A stretch of DNA of 64,000 nt from Peptoniphilus pacaensis. Lineage in GTDB: Bacteria > Bacillota > Clostridia > Tissierellales > Peptoniphilaceae. Below, in pieces: positions 15,876 to 25,302 of this stretch. The notes below the pieces were generated by a model. It saw nothing but the letters and a program-made list of their open reading frames with translations, had not been told where the DNA came from and searched no databases. How positions within the stretch are numbered: the stretch's first letter is position 1; each line of letters opens with the position of its first letter. The stretch lies in assembly GCF_900088125.1 (NCBI RefSeq), contig NZ_FLQT01000003.1:248001-312000 (forward strand). The letters run 5' to 3'. Position numbers and translations under genes: made by a program.

Positions 15876-17606
15876 TTATTGCAGGCGTTCCACCACGCTC
15901 TTTAAATATTTTCCCACCACCACGGAGAAACGTTCCAAATCTTTGATCCGCACGAAGTCCGTGCCGAAGATGAGTTTTTCCTGATCCAGCTCCTTGTCTT
16001 CCCCGGTAAAGACGCCGAGGACGGCCCGCTGCTTCAGCTTGCCTTGCAGCACTTCCGCCGCCGTGTCGTACACCGCCGCTTCCCCTTCGTAGTCGGGGAC
16101 GGCACCTTTATTGGCGTCGAGGCCGATGGAGAGCAGGTCGTTGGGCATGCCGTCGGAAAGGACGATGAGCACCTTCGTGTCCGATTCGATCTCGTCCATG
16201 GTTTCAAAGACGTAGCGCAGGGCGAAGCCGTCGCGATTGGAGCCGCCGGCCTTGTAGGAAAAGATCTCGCGATTTTCCTTAGGCTCGTCTTTGTAGTCGC
16301 GGAAGATGCGAATGATTTGGTAGTGAAAGAGATTGCAAAAGCCCATGACCCTCGTGGGGATGCGAAGTTGGGTGAGGGCTTCGGCGATGAGAAAGCCTTG
16401 GATGGCCACTTCCGCCTGGCGATCTTGCTGAGAGCCGCTCATGTCCAGGAGAATATCCACGGCAAAAGAATTTTCCTGCTCGAAGGAATTTTTCTTAAAG
16501 ATGCGGTCGTCGCCGAGGACCACATGGCGCCACAAGAGCCCCGTGTCGATGGCGCCGTTGGCGGCGTGAACCGATTCCTGAGAGGAGTCGTCCAGCAGAT
16601 TTTTTCGAATGATCTCCCGAAGCTCGAAGATGGACCGCTCGTAGATGTGGCGGTCTTTTTCGTAGACGGCTTCCGTTTCTTGCCTTTGGGCGAGGATTTG
16701 GTCTTCGAAAAATTTCGCCCCGATGTCGTTTTCGAAGCGGCCTTTGGTGACGTGGAGCCGCATGCCGTGGTGCATGCCCGTGGCGATGGCGGCTTCGATT
16801 TTTTTCGCCTTGGCCGGGGACAGGGCTTCCTTGCCGTAGTGTTTGCGCACCCGGCTCAAGGTACGGGCTTCGTTGTCGGCCCTGCCCTTGGAGATGGTGG
16901 CGTCGGATTCCACTACCTTGGAGGTGTCCCGAATGACGCCGGAAAATTCCGCCGACTCGATGATTTCCGTTTCGCTGTCTTCGATGAGCACCGCTTCTTT
17001 CTCCACGATTTGGCGGCGCTTCTTTTTCGGCTCCGGCTGATCCGTCGGCGGAGGCGGCGCGTCTTTGTCTTCGATCTTTTTTTCCACCTCGAAGGTCAAG
17101 GTGGGGTTCACGTGGAAATGCTCCCGCCACAAGCGGGCCAGGAAGTCGTAAAATTCCCCTTCGTTTTTTATTTTTTCCCCGGCGATAAGTTTGCGCATGA
17201 GTGGTTCCAAGAAGGTGCCGGCACTCATGGGCTTGCCCATGCGATAGGCGGCGTATTGCATCTCCATTTCCTGTGCCAGGTCCCGCTTGTTTAAAAAGTC
17301 CAGGGCGCGGAAGCGTTCGGCATAGGTGCCCTTTGCCATGGCTTTAATGCCGGGTCGCTCCCTGTAGAGGGTGTCCCTCGTGTATTGCAGGGCAAGGATT
17401 CGCGCCACGGCGGCCATGTCTCTGCCGTTGGATACGTGGGCCGTATTCTTCGCCACGAAATTAGCCAGACGATTTTTCGGAAAGGCCCGATCGATCATCC
17501 CCGCTTCCGCCGCGTCAAAGCCGTCGCCTTCGCCGCTGTAGCGTCGCTGGTAATTGCCGCCGACGGTCCAGTACACATTTTGCCGACGCTTGTCCGTCCA
17601 ATTCAT
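15876..17606 (-). CDS. VWA-domain protein partnered with a MoxR-type ATPase
   Basis: This 576-residue protein has a C-terminal von Willebrand A domain (about 390-575) with the metal-site motif DILLDMSGSQQD and a later VLSDGMPND loop, as in NorD/CobT-type proteins. The middle has an acidic and Pro/Lys-rich linker (PPPPTDQPEPKKKRR near 195). Its start overlaps the upstream AAA+ gene stop (ATGA), so the pair is co-translated. MoxR/VWA pairs act as chaperone machines that insert cofactors or remodel protein complexes; the client here is unknown. No denitrification or cobalamin genes are nearby to name one. Confidence 0.82.
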   Translation of the reverse strand: MNWTDKRRQNVYWTVGGNYQRRYSGEGDGFDAAEAGMIDRAFPKNRLANFVAKNTAHVSNGRDMAAVARILALQYTRDTLYRERPGIKAMAKGTYAERFRALDFLNKRDLAQEMEMQYAAYRMGKPMSAGTFLEPLMRKLIAGEKIKNEGEFYDFLARLWREHFHVNPTLTFEVEKKIEDKDAPPPPTDQPEPKKKRRQIVEKEAVLIEDSETEIIESAEFSGVIRDTSKVVESDATISKGRADNEARTLSRVRKHYGKEALSPAKAKKIEAAIATGMHHGMRLHVTKGRFENDIGAKFFEDQILAQRQETEAVYEKDRHIYERSIFELREIIRKNLLDDSSQESVHAANGAIDTGLLWRHVVLGDDRIFKKNSFEQENSFAVDILLDMSGSQQDRQAEVAIQGFLIAEALTQLRIPTRVMGFCNLFHYQIIRIFRDYKDEPKENREIFSYKAGGSNRDGFALRYVFETMDEIESDTKVLIVLSDGMPNDLLSIGLDANKGAVPDYEGEAAVYDTAAEVLQGKLKQRAVLGVFTGEDKELDQEKLIFGTDFVRIKDLERFSVVVGKYLKSVVERLQ

Positions 17607-18526
17607 CGGAACAGTTCACCTTTCGTCACGTCTTTTGCAAATAGGGTGTCGATGACATCGTCCACCACTTCTTTTTCGAAGCGGTCGAAGGATTTATTCA
17701 CGATGCCCATGTTCAGAGCGTCTTTCACGGCCAGGCCCCGCTCGATCATGCTTAGGGCGCCGAAAAGACCGCGCATGTCCACGGCCTTGGAGGAAATTTC
17801 TCCTTCCAGGCTCTTGTTTTGCAGATCCGTAAAGAGGCGGGCGAAGAGGAGCATGCCCTCTTCGTTTAAATTAGTTTCTTCACGCAAAATCTGCTTCAGC
17901 CCTTCCCCTTCCAGTATGGGCATGTCGATAACCATAAAGCGGCTGATGAGGGCTTCGTTTAATTCGCGGGTGCCCATGTAGCCGTAGTTCATGGTGCCGA
18001 TAAAGCGGGTGGCGTCGTCAAGAGGAATGCGGTCGTAGCCCGCCACGTCGATCATGCGGCGAAAGTCCAGTGCCGAGTGCACCACGGAAAGGGATTCGTT
18101 TTTCGCCATATTGATTTCGTCGAAGATGGCGAAGCCGCCCTTTTCCGCCGCCAAGGTGACGGGACCCTTCTTCAGAACCACTTCCCCGTTTCGGAAAGTG
18201 TCCACGCCGATTAAGGAGGCGCTGTCCACATTGACGTTTAAGGACATATTCCACATGGGGCGGTTAAACAGCTGGGCCAGGTTTTCGGAAAAGACGTTTT
18301 TCCCCGTGGCCTTGGGGCCCGAAAGCAAAATGTGGTAGCCGGAGAGGATGGCGTAAATGGCCTTCTCCCAAATGTCCTTGCCGTAGTAGCGGTAAATGGA
18401 TTCCGGCACCCGGTCCGCCACCTGGGGATCCACCGGGTGTTCGCGGACGAAGTCTTCCACTTCCTTCAGCAGCATTTTATTGATGGTTTGCTTGTGTAAA
18501 AAATCGACCAGTTCTTCTCTCTTCAT
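17603..18526 (-). CDS. MoxR-type AAA+ ATPase
   Basis: This 307-residue protein has Walker A SGPKATGKN (about residues 68-76), Walker B FAIFDEIN (about 132-139), a sensor segment FIGTMNYGYMGTRELNEAL and the arginine-bearing ISRF. Such ATPases form hexameric rings and work with a VWA partner to remodel or activate other proteins. The partner gene follows with a 4-base ATGA overlap. It lies 48 bases after murJ on the same strand and may be part of the envelope gene string. It is cytoplasmic, with no signal or membrane segment. Confidence 0.88.
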   Translation of the reverse strand: MKREELVDFLHKQTINKMLLKEVEDFVREHPVDPQVADRVPESIYRYYGKDIWEKAIYAILSGYHILLSGPKATGKNVFSENLAQLFNRPMWNMSLNVNVDSASLIGVDTFRNGEVVLKKGPVTLAAEKGGFAIFDEINMAKNESLSVVHSALDFRRMIDVAGYDRIPLDDATRFIGTMNYGYMGTRELNEALISRFMVIDMPILEGEGLKQILREETNLNEEGMLLFARLFTDLQNKSLEGEISSKAVDMRGLFGALSMIERGLAVKDALNMGIVNKSFDRFEKEVVDDVIDTLFAKDVTKGELFR

Positions 18527-18574
18527 GTCTTCCCTTCTCTATATCAATGGTTTTGTTTTTAGTCTCGAATTGAT

Positions 18575-20092
18575 TTATACCTTATTTTTCTTTTCGTAAA
18601 GCAATTTTTTTATTTGCTCGATCTCGTCGAATTTCATCATAACGGCTAGGAGCAAATAGCTCGCTCCCGCCACGGCCATGGCAACCAGTAGAGCCAAGTT
18701 CGGCGAAAGAAGGCCGAGGAGGATCTTCTCCGCCCCTTTGGCGACGATTCCCATGAGAGCAGATGCCAGGGCGATCTTCGCCATGTTCTTCATGCCGCGG
18801 CCGAGTTTCAGCCCCATGTCCGCACGCTTTAAGTGGATCAACATGCCAATAGCCCCCACCCACAAAGAGACGGAGGTCCCCAGGGCCAGGCCGGGCAGGC
18901 CGAAGTATTTGCCGAAGAGAAAGCTCAGAGCCACATTGACCACGGCCATGTAGGCGGCGTTTAAGAGGGGCACCCGGGCGTCTTTGCGGCTGTAGAAAAT
19001 CCTGACGCCGATTTCGCGAATGCCGATGGCAAAGAGGCCCAGGGCGTAAAAGAGAAGCACTTCCCCGGTGGCACGCACGTCTTCCGCGGAAAAGGCGCCG
19101 CTTAAAAACAAAAGCCGCACGATTTCTCCGTGGAAACACATGACGCCGACGGTGGCGGGCAAGACGAAGGCCGCCATCAAAGACAGGCTTTCACGCAGGA
19201 CCTCGGAGAGCTCATCGCTGCTTTCACTTTCCACCAGCTTCGCCATCCGAGGGTAGGTGACGGTGACGATGCTGGTCACCACGATGCCCGTGACGAAGCC
19301 TTGAATCTTCGTGGCGTAGTTGATTACCGCCACGCCGGTGGGGGCGATGGTGGATGCCAGAGCCTTGCTGACGATATTGTTTAATTCCAGCACCGAGGTG
19401 GAAATCAAAATGGGCAGAACCAGAAGCCACATTTTTTTCATGGCCTCGCTCTTCACGGCGTAGCCGCGATGCAAGTGAAGGCCACTTTTTTTCAAATAGG
19501 GCAAAAAGATCACGTATTGAACGCAAAAGGCAAAGAGGATGCCCAGTGCCAAGAGGCCCATGTTGCCTGCCCGGCCGAAAAACATGGCGGCGATTAAGAC
19601 GGAGTTCATGACCACGGAGTGGAACATGGACACGATAAAGTGTTCGTAAATTTGCAAATAGGCTTTGAATATGGAAAAGACGGCGGTCACCGTCATGCTC
19701 AGCGCCGTAATGCGGCTCATGTAGACGGTTTTTTCGAAAACCGCGCCGTGAAAGCCCGGCGCCATGAGATGCACCAGTTGCGGGGCAAACAGAATGGCGA
19801 GGAGGCTTAATATCAATGCCGCTGCCGCCACGACCACAGACAGGGTGGTGGTGAAGCCGTCGGCCTTTTCTCTTCCCTCTCGATGGGCGAGCTCCGTGTA
19901 GACGGGAATAAAGCCCCCGGCAATAAAACCCGAAAACAAATTGGACAGGACCATAGGCAGGGTGAAGGCGATAAGAAAAATATTCGCCACATCCGATGTA
20001 CCAAAAAAATGGGCTAGGGCTTTTTCCCTAGCCAATCCAAAAAATTTGGTCCCTATGGTGATGAGCATTAAAAGTAGGGATGTGTGTTGCAT
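18575..20092 (-). CDS. murJ: Lipid II flippase MurJ/MviN family
   Basis: This protein of about 505 residues consists of 13-14 hydrophobic segments across its length. Family marks include the N-terminal GTKFFGLAREKALAHFFG and FLIAFTLPMVLSNLFSGF. MurJ carries the peptidoglycan precursor lipid II across the cytoplasmic membrane. The ATG at 20092 is chosen because AGTAGGTGG precedes it; a GTG two codons upstream directly abuts the previous stop and is possible. The preceding polysaccharide deacetylase gene ends at 20099, so the two are coupled, consistent with a role in wall building. The C-terminus is short and charged (YEKKNKV). Confidence 0.9.
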   Translation of the reverse strand: MQHTSLLLMLITIGTKFFGLAREKALAHFFGTSDVANIFLIAFTLPMVLSNLFSGFIAGGFIPVYTELAHREGREKADGFTTTLSVVVAAAALILSLLAILFAPQLVHLMAPGFHGAVFEKTVYMSRITALSMTVTAVFSIFKAYLQIYEHFIVSMFHSVVMNSVLIAAMFFGRAGNMGLLALGILFAFCVQYVIFLPYLKKSGLHLHRGYAVKSEAMKKMWLLVLPILISTSVLELNNIVSKALASTIAPTGVAVINYATKIQGFVTGIVVTSIVTVTYPRMAKLVESESSDELSEVLRESLSLMAAFVLPATVGVMCFHGEIVRLLFLSGAFSAEDVRATGEVLLFYALGLFAIGIREIGVRIFYSRKDARVPLLNAAYMAVVNVALSFLFGKYFGLPGLALGTSVSLWVGAIGMLIHLKRADMGLKLGRGMKNMAKIALASALMGIVAKGAEKILLGLLSPNLALLVAMAVAGASYLLLAVMMKFDEIEQIKKLLYEKKNKV

Positions 20093-20098
20093 GGCCAC

Positions 20099-21115
20099 CT
20101 ACTTTAAAATACCGAAGCTGTAGCCGTCGGCGCGCAGGGCGTCGATGACGTGAGGCAAAGCGTCGGCGGAAAGTTGTTTCGTTTCCGCATCGTGCATTAG
20201 GATGACGATCACCGACGCATCGTCGTTTTTCGGCATGGATTTCTTTAAAAATTCAACCAGACCTTCAGATGTAGTGGGGCGGCGGCTCGCCGGCTCCGCA
20301 TCCCCGGTGAGAGCGTTCCAGTCGATCCAGGAAATGCCCATGTCCTTTAATTTTTGATCCGCCGTATCCAGGCCCTTCCAACTCATGTGGCCGCCGGGGT
20401 AGCGCCACGCGCCGGAATGGAAGTTTTTGCCCAAAATATCCTGCAGGGCTTTTTGCGTCTTGGCAGCTTCGCCTTCGATAGCCGCCGCATTGGCGACGCG
20501 ACCGGGATAAAGCGTGTGGTAGTCGTGACTAAAGGAGTGTAGGGCGATGGCGTGGCCTTCGTTGAGTTCACGAAGCAGCACGTCGCGATTTTTCTCTTGC
20601 ACGCTTTTCCCCACGACAAAGAAGGTGCCGTGGGCGTCTTTTTCCTTCAGTATGTCTAAAATCTGCGGGGAGATCTTTTGATTGGGGCCGTCGTCGAAGG
20701 TTAAGAAGGCGATTTTTTTATTGCCCTTGTACTCCCGCTTGCCTTCGATAATGTCGGAAATTTCGCCGGCATCGTAGGCGTAGCTCGACGCCCGAGTAAT
20801 GTGGTTTTGGCCCTTGGCCAGATGGATGTCGATGCGGTCGTTGATGATGTTGTTGGTTAAATTGCCTACTTCCTCAGGGGTATAGGCCCGGGCGGAATTT
20901 AGGGCGCCCATATTTTTCAGGACAAACCATTCCACCTGATTGCCGCCGCCTGAGTCGCCTCTCGACGCCATGGATTTTAATTTATGAAAGACGCCGCCGA
21001 ATACGACGAATATGGCCACGAGAAGCACGAGGCCTCTAATCCGAGCTCTGCGCTTTCTCTTCTTTATACGGGCGATCCTTCGCCGCCTTTGTCTTTCCAT
21101 TTCGTGTTTATCCAT
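20099..21115 (-). CDS. Membrane-anchored polysaccharide deacetylase (NodB family)
   Basis: After a very basic start (RQRRRRIARIKKRKRRAR) a single membrane helix lies at about residues 27-43, so the catalytic domain should be outside. The NodB domain (about 130-335) shows the metal and catalytic motifs TFDDGP, HSFSHDYH, RYPGG and LMHDA. Enzymes of this type remove acetyl groups from peptidoglycan GlcNAc or related glycans and often protect from lysozyme. The gene lies 9 bases after a secreted-protein gene and abuts murJ, supporting a wall role. The exact substrate cannot be read from the sequence. Confidence 0.9.
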   Translation of the reverse strand: MDKHEMERQRRRRIARIKKRKRRARIRGLVLLVAIFVVFGGVFHKLKSMASRGDSGGGNQVEWFVLKNMGALNSARAYTPEEVGNLTNNIINDRIDIHLAKGQNHITRASSYAYDAGEISDIIEGKREYKGNKKIAFLTFDDGPNQKISPQILDILKEKDAHGTFFVVGKSVQEKNRDVLLRELNEGHAIALHSFSHDYHTLYPGRVANAAAIEGEAAKTQKALQDILGKNFHSGAWRYPGGHMSWKGLDTADQKLKDMGISWIDWNALTGDAEPASRRPTTSEGLVEFLKKSMPKNDDASVIVILMHDAETKQLSADALPHVIDALRADGYSFGILK

Positions 21116-21124
21116 AATTCCTCC

Positions 21125-22519
21125 TTAAGGACGTATCGTCACACATTGGGCGATTTTCACGCCGTCGCCGTAGACATAGCCCTTCACGATGTTTCCGTTG
21201 TACAGCCACAGGACGCGGCGTCCCTTTAATGTATCGTCGATATTCACCAGGTCCAAGACGTAGTGGGTATCGGAATCCAAATCTTTTAATTTTAATAAAT
21301 TGCCCTGACCCAGAGCCAGGTAGCGATCGTTCATCAGCTTGACGCTGTGGTTCTTACCGGCGTCGTAGGTCAAAGAATACACGACCTTTAAATCCTCCGC
21401 CGATAGAATGCTCACCAGACCCAGCTCCTCGTCGTCCAGGACGATGTAAGAGTCGCTGAGCTTAAAGCTGACGCCGCTTCTCGTATCGATGCTTCGGGGA
21501 AGGTCGTCTGCATCCTGCAGAAACAATTGCCCCTCGGCTTTAAAGAGCACCCGATTCCCCTGCACGTCGAAATCTTCCACGGCCCGGTCAACGACGCGCT
21601 TCAATGTCTTCGTCTTGGGATAGAAGACGTAAATGCCGTCATCTTTTTGGAAGTAGATGCCGCCTTCGTCGTAGCGAAATCTTTTCGCCTCTCTCATGGC
21701 ATAGGGCATGGCATAGATCTGCCGACGCCCCTTATCCAGGGGATAGATATAAATTCTATAGCCATCCGCCGCAAGAGCCGACTTGCTGTTCTCGTCGTAA
21801 TCCTCCGGGCTTTCCAAGGCCAAATCGCCGACAAAGTCCACGGTCTGTTTTTCGTTCAGATGAAACAAGCTTCCCATGCCCCGAGGCACCTTTTCGCCCC
21901 AGGCCCACAGCTCCGTGCCGTTCATATCGAGGACGGTGGTATCCATGGTGCCGTCTCGATAGGGATGGATACTCCTCACCTTCACGGCCCGCTCGGGCAC
22001 GACCTTTACCTTCTCCGGCGGCGGCACGATCAAAAGAGCGGATCCGTCGTCGGTTAAATTCGCGGTATAGCCCATGTGCTCTAAACAAAAAAACAAAGGC
22101 ACGTAAAGCTCGTCGTCTACATAGGTGGGATAGGTGCGGACCTCCGTCGGGCCGGACCCGCCGATGACCGCCGCTTTGTCCACGGCCATGTAGATGCGAT
22201 CGATTTGATTCATGGTCATGATCCCTTCATCGGGCAAATAGCTGATGCGCTTTTCCCCAACAAGATGAACCAGGTCTCTGTAGGCCATGGCCCACTGCCC
22301 GTTCACCATTTTTAAGGGATGGGTATAATAGACCGGCAGCACTTGATCGCTCGCCGGTTCAAAACGTAAAATTTCAGGAACGGTTTCAGGCGAGGTCACC
22401 TCTGGCTTCGCCTTTTTCATTTCGCTAAAAAATTGGGTTTCCGGCGGAAGGGGCTTCGCCGCCACAAGGAAAAGGGCGAGAAAAACGCCTAATGCCCAAA
22501 GGGCTCTTCGTCTCTTCAT
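21125..22519 (-). CDS. Secreted protein, copper-amine-oxidase-like domain plus beta-rich region
   Basis: This 464-residue protein has an N-terminal signal or anchor helix (residues 7-21, LWALGVFLALFLVAA). Residues about 60-170 resemble the copper-amine-oxidase N-terminal fold, with ELYVPLFFCLEHMGY. From about 200 to the end, short repeated strands with YRIYIYPLD, GIYFQKDDGIYVFYP and VLFKAEGQLFLQD suggest a propeller-like region. No catalytic motif is visible. It is followed at 9 bases by the polysaccharide deacetylase and probably works with it at the cell wall. I do not recognise a specific family. Confidence 0.65.
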   Translation of the reverse strand: MKRRRALWALGVFLALFLVAAKPLPPETQFFSEMKKAKPEVTSPETVPEILRFEPASDQVLPVYYTHPLKMVNGQWAMAYRDLVHLVGEKRISYLPDEGIMTMNQIDRIYMAVDKAAVIGGSGPTEVRTYPTYVDDELYVPLFFCLEHMGYTANLTDDGSALLIVPPPEKVKVVPERAVKVRSIHPYRDGTMDTTVLDMNGTELWAWGEKVPRGMGSLFHLNEKQTVDFVGDLALESPEDYDENSKSALAADGYRIYIYPLDKGRRQIYAMPYAMREAKRFRYDEGGIYFQKDDGIYVFYPKTKTLKRVVDRAVEDFDVQGNRVLFKAEGQLFLQDADDLPRSIDTRSGVSFKLSDSYIVLDDEELGLVSILSAEDLKVVYSLTYDAGKNHSVKLMNDRYLALGQGNLLKLKDLDSDTHYVLDLVNIDDTLKGRRVLWLYNGNIVKGYVYGDGVKIAQCVTIRP

Positions 22520-22590
22520 CTCCTCGCCTCCATCTTTTATTTTACCACAGCTTACCGCCTCGAAATTCTAAATTTAGACAATCCCTATCA

Positions 22591-24261
22591 TCAAAAAGGA
22601 GAGATCACATTGTCCTTCTCCAACAGACCCATGTAGGCGAAGGCCGCTTCGCCGAAGGCCGTAGGAATAAAGCGGTACTTTTGCCCCGCTTCCAAGGCGA
22701 TGTCGTAGAGATCCAATTCCCTGCCCATTTCCACGATGCGCCAACGAATCTTCTCTTCCTTCTTCTCCAAATTCTCTTTCGACAAGAGATCGTCCAAGGC
22801 ACCGGGTGTCGCCACCTGCCGCAAGATGTCCTGCACGGGCCACTGACGGAAGTAGGGATCCGACGCGGCGAATTTTTTATTGAGCAAGGTGCTGACCCAG
22901 AGCACCACTTTTTCCTCGTCGTCCAGCTGTAGGTACTGCTCCATGCGAATGGTGGGAAGCAGCATGCCTCCTTCCACGTGGACCATGCTCTTCAAAAGGG
23001 CGAACTTTCTGAAAAACACCAGCTCCGGATAGCTGCCTTCCCGATTAGCCGTGCCGGTCTGTATGAGGGTCGGCACATGTTCCCGCACCGCGGCCAGACT
23101 CTTTTGGTTTAAGGCGCCGCTTTGGGTCACCGCCAAATTTTCGTCCAGCAACATTTCCAGATAGCGGTCGAATTGATCGATCCATTGAGAGGGCCGGGTG
23201 AGCTCGTCCCGGGCATCGTCCAAGCTTTTGATCCGAAAGAGCCCGGTCACCGACTCATTCAAACGGCGCTTGTAGTCCAGGATTTTTTCGTCGGCGGGCT
23301 CCAAGGAGGCGCGGCCGGCGTCGTTTTTCTGAATGATACACCAGCGATGCAGGATCTCGTAGATACGGGCCATTTGCTCGTCGGTGCCGAAGTCGCCTTC
23401 TTCCGCCGCCGCTTCCATGAGCTCGTCGTAGTGAGTGAAGCGGTTGTCGTCCAAATTCACGCCGTCCACCATAAGGACCATGGTCTCCATTTGCTCCAAA
23501 ATATACATATCGGAGACCACGTCGTCGTCATTTTCGGCGAATCGGGGCGCCAGGGCCAGTATGCCGTCTTCCCCTATATCCAAATCAAAGGCCGCCTCTT
23601 CATCTTCAAAGGAAAAGGGCTCGTCATCCCGTGCGTCTTCCTCCGCCTGGGTGTAGGCGATGGCGAAGAGAAAGAGGACTTCGGGATTTCCGTTTTTTAA
23701 CGTGGTCTGATAGACCTTCGTGTTCTCCCGCATCATGGGCTGGCGCTTGCCCAGGTCCGAGACATTGGCATAAAAGTCCTCCCGCAAATGCTCGGGCACC
23801 ACATTGGGCTCGTGAAAGAGAAAATAGCCCGCATTGGTACAAAGAATGCGGCCGAGGAACAGATCCCCTTCCTTTAATTTCTTTGTGCCCTCGTTGGGAC
23901 AGAGAATCACGGCGGGCTCGGGAAACAGGATGCTCTGTACATAGATTCCTTCGTCGGAAATGTGATTGACCCGGTACATGGCCAGGTAGGAATCGAAAAT
24001 GCGCTCCAAAAAAGGCGCCACGCCGCGCATTTTGTGGATGTGGTGCCAAAGCTGGCTCACCAACTGGCCGGTGGTGGCGCGATTTTCTTCCGTATCGAAC
24101 ATGAGCCAGGAGGCCAGATCGAAATGGGGTATGGACAGGCGCATGGGCTCGTACATTTCCTCGTCTTTGAACAGTTCGTCCATGGGAATGCTTTGCCGCG
24201 CCGAATCCACAATGTAGACGATGTCGTCGAGGGCTTTCTGCCAAAGCTGTCTGTTAGACAT
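22591..24261 (-). CDS. Unknown 556-residue protein coupled to a FUSC-type membrane protein
   Basis: I do not recognise this family. The protein is soluble-looking, acidic and mostly helical, with no signal peptide, membrane helix or obvious catalytic motif. Residues about 205-250 form a very acidic stretch with repeated Asp and Glu (EEDARDDEPFSFEDEEAAFD). The C-terminal part carries a Trp/Arg-rich helical segment and ends in FGEAAFAYMGLLEKDNVISPF. The ATG follows GGAG and overlaps the stop of the upstream FUSC-type gene by 8 bases, so the two are co-translated. Downstream genes act on the cell wall. A role as cytoplasmic partner of the membrane protein is a guess. Confidence 0.7.
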   Translation of the reverse strand: MSNRQLWQKALDDIVYIVDSARQSIPMDELFKDEEMYEPMRLSIPHFDLASWLMFDTEENRATTGQLVSQLWHHIHKMRGVAPFLERIFDSYLAMYRVNHISDEGIYVQSILFPEPAVILCPNEGTKKLKEGDLFLGRILCTNAGYFLFHEPNVVPEHLREDFYANVSDLGKRQPMMRENTKVYQTTLKNGNPEVLFLFAIAYTQAEEDARDDEPFSFEDEEAAFDLDIGEDGILALAPRFAENDDDVVSDMYILEQMETMVLMVDGVNLDDNRFTHYDELMEAAAEEGDFGTDEQMARIYEILHRWCIIQKNDAGRASLEPADEKILDYKRRLNESVTGLFRIKSLDDARDELTRPSQWIDQFDRYLEMLLDENLAVTQSGALNQKSLAAVREHVPTLIQTGTANREGSYPELVFFRKFALLKSMVHVEGGMLLPTIRMEQYLQLDDEEKVVLWVSTLLNKKFAASDPYFRQWPVQDILRQVATPGALDDLLSKENLEKKEEKIRWRIVEMGRELDLYDIALEAGQKYRFIPTAFGEAAFAYMGLLEKDNVISPF

Positions 24262-25195
24262 GGGTTACTCCTTCGTCATAGAGAATTTGAATGGCCTGAA
24301 GCTTTTCCAGAACCACGTGGACGTGAAAGTTCACGATGGGATCGGGGATCACTTCGTCCATTCCTTCGAACAGTTCCGTGTAGTGAAACAGTTCCTGAAT
24401 AATTAATTTATTTTCCATGGTTAATTTGCTTCCCATAATGTCCATTTGGGACAGGACCCGCAGGGAAATAAAGGTCTCGGTAAACAAATCCAAGAGCCGG
24501 TCCACCCCTTTAAGGTCCAGTTCACGGGCGAAGGGCTCGGAAATTTCTTTTTTGATCAGCTCGAAGGAATCCTGGGTTTGCGTCAATTCCTTTTGCAAGG
24601 CGTCCAGCTTCGGCTTTTCGTCGGCGAGGATAATCGCCTCGGACAAGCGGAAGATGTCTTCGTAGGTGCGTTCCAAAAGGGACTCGAAGCTGAGTTTCGG
24701 CGTGGGCCGCGCGATAAGGTAGTTGATGGCCACGGAGACGAAAATGCCCAGAAAGGTCCCGATAAGGCGGTTGACGCCGTAGACCAATTGGGATTGATGG
24801 GAAGAAAAGCTCGCCACGAAAATAATGTTCGTGAGATTGATGAAGCGGTTCATTTTAAATTTCAGCAGGGTTAAAATAATAATCACAATGCCCACGCCGG
24901 CGATCAAAGGCCTGAGGTAGATATTGTCGGTAATGAGCGCCAAAACATAACCCAGAACCACGCCCATGACGCAGGTAAACATTCTGAGCCGGATGGCCTT
25001 ATGGGTTTCGTGAACCGTCGGTTGCATGGTGGTCATGGCGGCGATGGCCACGAACAAAGGCGTATGAAGACCTAGTATATTCGATAAAAATAAACCGATG
25101 ACGACGGCGAGGGCCGTCTTAAATGTGCGCATGCCTACGTGAGGCAAATAATTTTTCAGTGGCGGAATATCCAAATTTTCCTCTCCTTCTTGCAC
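24254..25195 (-). CDS. FUSC/aromatic-acid-exporter-type membrane protein
   Basis: This 313-residue protein has an N-terminal block of about five to six hydrophobic segments (residues 20-165) with the conserved GMRTFKTALAVVIGLFLS start and the AAMTTMQPTVHET turn seen in aromatic acid exporter and FUSC-like proteins (DUF939 type). A charged helical cytoplasmic domain follows (about 170-313). Family members export hydroxylated aromatic acids or are of unknown role. It is first in a string of minus-strand envelope genes and overlaps the next gene by 8 bases, which implies a close functional link with that unknown protein. Confidence 0.8.
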   Translation of the reverse strand: MQEGEENLDIPPLKNYLPHVGMRTFKTALAVVIGLFLSNILGLHTPLFVAIAAMTTMQPTVHETHKAIRLRMFTCVMGVVLGYVLALITDNIYLRPLIAGVGIVIIILTLLKFKMNRFINLTNIIFVASFSSHQSQLVYGVNRLIGTFLGIFVSVAINYLIARPTPKLSFESLLERTYEDIFRLSEAIILADEKPKLDALQKELTQTQDSFELIKKEISEPFARELDLKGVDRLLDLFTETFISLRVLSQMDIMGSKLTMENKLIIQELFHYTELFEGMDEVIPDPIVNFHVHVVLEKLQAIQILYDEGVTHV

Positions 25196-25302
25196 TTATA
25201 GCAAAAGTATAGCAAACTGAAAAAAAACTGCAAGGGCGGATGCCGTTTCAATTCCGCGATTCGGGGTATGATTATAAAAAGTTAGTGAGAGGAGATATGA
25301 CT

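Noticed and set aside
15245-15905. Plus-strand frames across the serS leader
   Set aside because: The conserved T-box core and terminator explain this DNA; the frames have no start signals.
16044-17294. Plus-strand 416-codon open frame opposite the VWA gene
   Set aside because: It is long only because of the base composition of the opposite strand. The minus-strand gene has the VWA metal motif and coupling to its ATPase partner.
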